Shown here: positions 54,353 through 56,650 of the stretch, in pieces | How the letters are laid out: every line of letters begins with the position of its first letter | Position numbering within the stretch: the stretch's first letter is position 1 | NCBI GenBank assembly: GCA_027024155.1 | Contig: JALVTE010000006.1 | Location: forward strand, 1-56,650 | Direction of reading: 5' to 3' | Source: Campylobacteraceae bacterium | Lineage (GTDB): Bacteria; Campylobacterota; Campylobacteria; Campylobacterales; Sulfurovaceae | Length of the DNA stretch: 56,650 bases | Notes under the pieces: generated by a model | The model's database searches: none | The model's input: only the letters and a program-made list of their open reading frames with translations | Told to the model about the DNA's origin: nothing | Translations under genes and position numbers: made by a program

Positions 54353-56137
54353 ATGCTTATTACGGTGCCAAAAAATATAGAGGGGATGAATAAATCAGAA
54401 AAATATATCTTGAATAAACTGAAAAATTTATATATGACTCAAAAAGGTAATGTTTATCTTTATTTGGAACCAAAAGTTAAAAATTTGACTCCAGATTTTA
54501 TTTTAATAGATCCTCTTAGAGGTGTTGTTATAATAGAAGTAAAAGGTTGGGATATAGATTATATTGATACTATAAATTCTAAAGAGATAAGAACTATTAA
54601 AAATGAGAAATTAGAAAACCCAGCTTATAAAGCAAGAAGATATTTCAATACAACACAAGGATTATTTAAATTTTATGATAATTTGATAGATAATAGAAGG
54701 AATTTAAATTTTGAGCTTCATTCTGTTGTAGCTTTTACAGAATTAGGACAAGATGATGCTCTTAGCAATAAAATAGTTAATTTTTTTGAACATTATCCGG
54801 CAAGAGTTTTATATAAAGAAGATATAAGCAAACTCAATTTTAATAAATTATTTAATAACTCTTTCAAGAAAATAGATGAGTCAATTATTAATAATATAAA
54901 GATTGCAATCTTTCCAGAAATAAAAATTGCACATAACGGTAATGAAAATAAAGTAAATTTAGATGAACAAATTAAAATATTAGATGTTGAACAAAATAGA
55001 ATAGCAAAAAAATTACCATTTGGACACTATATGATTACAGGTATTCCAGGTAGTGGTAAGTCTATTGTATTACTATCCAGAGCATTATATATTAGTAGAT
55101 TATATCCTCAATGGAAAATATTGATTGTAACTTACAATAAAGCTTTGACTTCACAATTAAAACTAAAAATAGAGAGTGTAAAAAAAGATTTTGAATATCA
55201 TGATATCTCTTTAGATAATATAAAAATAATGACACTTCATAGCTTAGCAATGAGATACGGGAAGCTATCTCCTACAGATTTTTCTAAAGAAAAACAAGAT
55301 AGATTTTGGAAAGAGATATTACCAAATTGTGCAACACAAAACGCAAAACCTCACTATGATATGATTCTGGTTGATGAATATCAAGATTTTTATAAAAATT
55401 GGTTTGAATTACTTATAAAATTATTAAAAAAATATAAAGACGAAAATGATGAAGAGTATATTAATCTATTTTTAGCTGGAGATAGATTGCAAAGTATTTA
55501 TAACCCTAACGAGGTAAATTGGAAACAAGATATTGGTTTAGATATGAGAGGAAGATCAGATTTGTTGCAGAGCAGTTATAGAGTAACAAAAGATCACATA
55601 CACTTTGGTTTATCTCTACTTCAAAAAGATAAGAAATATAGTAATGAAGTTGAAAAATTTTATAAAGATGGAAAAGATATATTACTAAAAAATATGACTA
55701 AGAATTCAATAAAATTAATCGAGGGAGATTATGAAGATATCTCTGAATATATACAATATCTATTGAAAAATAAATTTTCTTATAAAGACATATTATTACT
55801 TGCACCAACTAAAAGAATTATTGAAAAAGTAAAAACCTTACTACCAATAAATATTCAAAAAAATGTTATTACTTCTAAAGAAGCAGTGAATGATAAAATG
55901 ATATTTTCAACTTATCATTCAGCAAAAGGTATAGAATCTAAAATTACTATTGTTGTAGATACAGATAAAATAGAAGATAGAAAACTTTTATATGTGGCAT
56001 CAACCAGAGCCTCTCATAAATTAATATTACATAGTTTTGATTTTGAAAAAAGTGAAATATCTAAAAATATAAAAGAGATAGCAAAAGAACATTTTGACTC
56101 TTCGGTAAAAAGTTCATTGGATTTAATAAGTGCATAA
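54353..56137 (+). CDS. NERD-nuclease / superfamily 1 helicase fusion
   Basis: A 594-residue protein. NERD domain about 14-125 with Asp48 and Glu62-x-Lys64 (PDFILIDPLRGVVIIEVKGW) and a UvrD/Rep-like ATPase: Walker A GIPGSGKS (230-237), Walker B LVDEYQD (about 343-349), and C-terminal STYHSAKGIESKITIVVD and YVASTRASHK. Very AT-rich and isolated, it looks accessory. NERD-helicase proteins occur in defence islands and DNA repair; no partner or phage-defence motif is seen, so function is inferred. Confidence 0.85.
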   Translation: MLITVPKNIEGMNKSEKYILNKLKNLYMTQKGNVYLYLEPKVKNLTPDFILIDPLRGVVIIEVKGWDIDYIDTINSKEIRTIKNEKLENPAYKARRYFNTTQGLFKFYDNLIDNRRNLNFELHSVVAFTELGQDDALSNKIVNFFEHYPARVLYKEDISKLNFNKLFNNSFKKIDESIINNIKIAIFPEIKIAHNGNENKVNLDEQIKILDVEQNRIAKKLPFGHYMITGIPGSGKSIVLLSRALYISRLYPQWKILIVTYNKALTSQLKLKIESVKKDFEYHDISLDNIKIMTLHSLAMRYGKLSPTDFSKEKQDRFWKEILPNCATQNAKPHYDMILVDEYQDFYKNWFELLIKLLKKYKDENDEEYINLFLAGDRLQSIYNPNEVNWKQDIGLDMRGRSDLLQSSYRVTKDHIHFGLSLLQKDKKYSNEVEKFYKDGKDILLKNMTKNSIKLIEGDYEDISEYIQYLLKNKFSYKDILLLAPTKRIIEKVKTLLPINIQKNVITSKEAVNDKMIFSTYHSAKGIESKITIVVDTDKIEDRKLLYVASTRASHKLILHSFDFEKSEISKNIKEIAKEHFDSSVKSSLDLISA

Positions 56138-56494
56138 TATCGGCTGTAATTAGTTTCTCTCGTTCCCATCTATCCTGAGACTGTAAAAAAACCTATAATT
56201 TTCCGGAATCAGTGGCTTTACCCATGAACTTTAATACTATAAAATCGTATTACTTTGCGAGGCTAAATCCATCGATTCCAAGATTTTGTAAGTTTTCTCA
56301 CAGCCTCTCCTCAGTGGGAATGTATACTGCAAACTATCCAAACACAAGTAAGCCCAAAAATGATATAATACCATATGGGAAGAAGTAGATACTAAATATA
56401 CGAACCAACATATCCACACTTTGTAACTTGCACAATACTAAATTGGCTACCAATATTTCTTCGTGCCAATTGTTCCCGATGGTATATATATGAG
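56138..56494. other. Unassigned DNA after the NERD-helicase gene
   Basis: About 360 bp with no credible gene. The minus strand reads through 60 codons but the frame lacks ribosome site and composition. The sequence, higher in mixed codons than surrounding DNA, could be a decayed insertion sequence; I cannot name it. Confidence 0.35.
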
Positions 56495-56513
56495 AGTAAC
56501 TTAATGGCATTGG
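56495..56513. repeat. Solitary right terminal repeat
   Basis: TAACTTAATGGCATTGG matches the right end of the MITE-like elements, with no left end nearby, and is followed by the shared 10-mer AGGTGCCCTT (56514-56523). Confidence 0.6.
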
Positions 56514-56523
56514 AGGTGCCCTT

Positions 56524-56650
56524 CATTGCCATTAAGTTAAGCCAATCTACTTCCATAAATTGTAGTAAATTTAAAGCTTACAATCGCCGTCATTCCAAAC
56601 GTTTGTGAAGAATCTAACTTAAAAAGCCGAAATAAACTATTAGCTTTACA
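56524..56650. mobile_element. MITE-like element, type I core, cut by window end (copy G)
   Basis: Begins CATTGCCATTAAGTTAAGCC and continues through the CATTCCAAACGTTTGTGAAG variant of the core and AATCTAACTTAAAAAGCC, then runs off the window. The 10-mer AGGTGCCCTT is immediately left. Confidence 0.75.

Overview
The window looks like chromosomal DNA of an AT-rich Campylobacterota (epsilonproteobacterial) bacterium, probably a free-living Sulfurovum- or Sulfurimonas-like lineage. This rests on protein families and gene neighbourhoods, with no database search: flavin-dependent ThyX, a CiaB-like HEFGH protein, an OmpR/histidine-kinase pair of the ArsRS type, a NifS-NifU-type pair, rpe close to a dnaQ-like exonuclease, dnaB next to a short comEC, and dnaG next to a PP-loop tRNA-thiolase-like gene.

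Layout. 1-337: end of a dispersed element and a degenerate tRNA-like sequence. 338-5087 (minus): metallophosphoesterase, HI0933 flavoprotein, membrane protein, L,D-transpeptidase, thyX. 5183-8303 (plus): dgt and typA, separated by a REP palindrome and a 31-bp perfect inverted repeat. 8304-11435: AT-rich gap, small protein, PqiA-like protein, inositol-phosphatase-like gene and a companion. 11495-14773: LysR regulator divergent from a NifS/NifU-like pair that has lost nearly all catalytic and ligand residues. 14774-19726: lipoprotein, mobile element, rplT/rpmI, PP-loop ATPase, dnaG, DUF937 protein. 19775-25366: mobile element, LapB-like TPR protein, rnhA, rnc, aroC, DUF445 protein, lipoprotein, cvfB. 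25367-26331: orphan mini-CRISPR and a repeat-rich control-like region. 26332-33041: tex, LysM-NlpC/P60 hydrolase, tandem mobile elements, second L,D-transpeptidase, two small genes. 33134-44976: two-component system, an unusual small zinc-ribbon gene, rpe-trpF-dnaQ, LysE exporter, ciaB-rdgB, MFS, mobile element, ppk, gamma carbonic anhydrase. 45022-54237: REP pair, EI24 protein, SdrB-type surface protein, pseudopilin, priA, ispG, dnaB, comEC. 54353-56650: accessory NERD-helicase and another mobile element.

Most genes are housekeeping: DNA replication (dnaG, dnaB, priA), nucleotide pools (thyX, dgt, rdgB), RNA processing (rnc, rnhA), translation (rplT, rpmI, typA), and envelope building (two L,D-transpeptidases, a LysM hydrolase, a LapB-like protein).

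The most unusual content is: (i) a dense family of about 250-bp non-autonomous elements with near-identical terminal inverted repeats, two alternative cores, and a recurrent 10-bp flanking direct repeat; (ii) the apparently dead NifS/NifU pair; (iii) an orphan CRISPR whose presumed leader side holds iterated AAGTTTGYAAAC motifs; (iv) GTAG-headed REP palindromes implying a REP transposase elsewhere; (v) a small gene without a normal start codon at 35062-35313; and (vi) a tRNA-like sequence with an enlarged anticodon arm. No complete new multigene system could be demonstrated from sequence alone.
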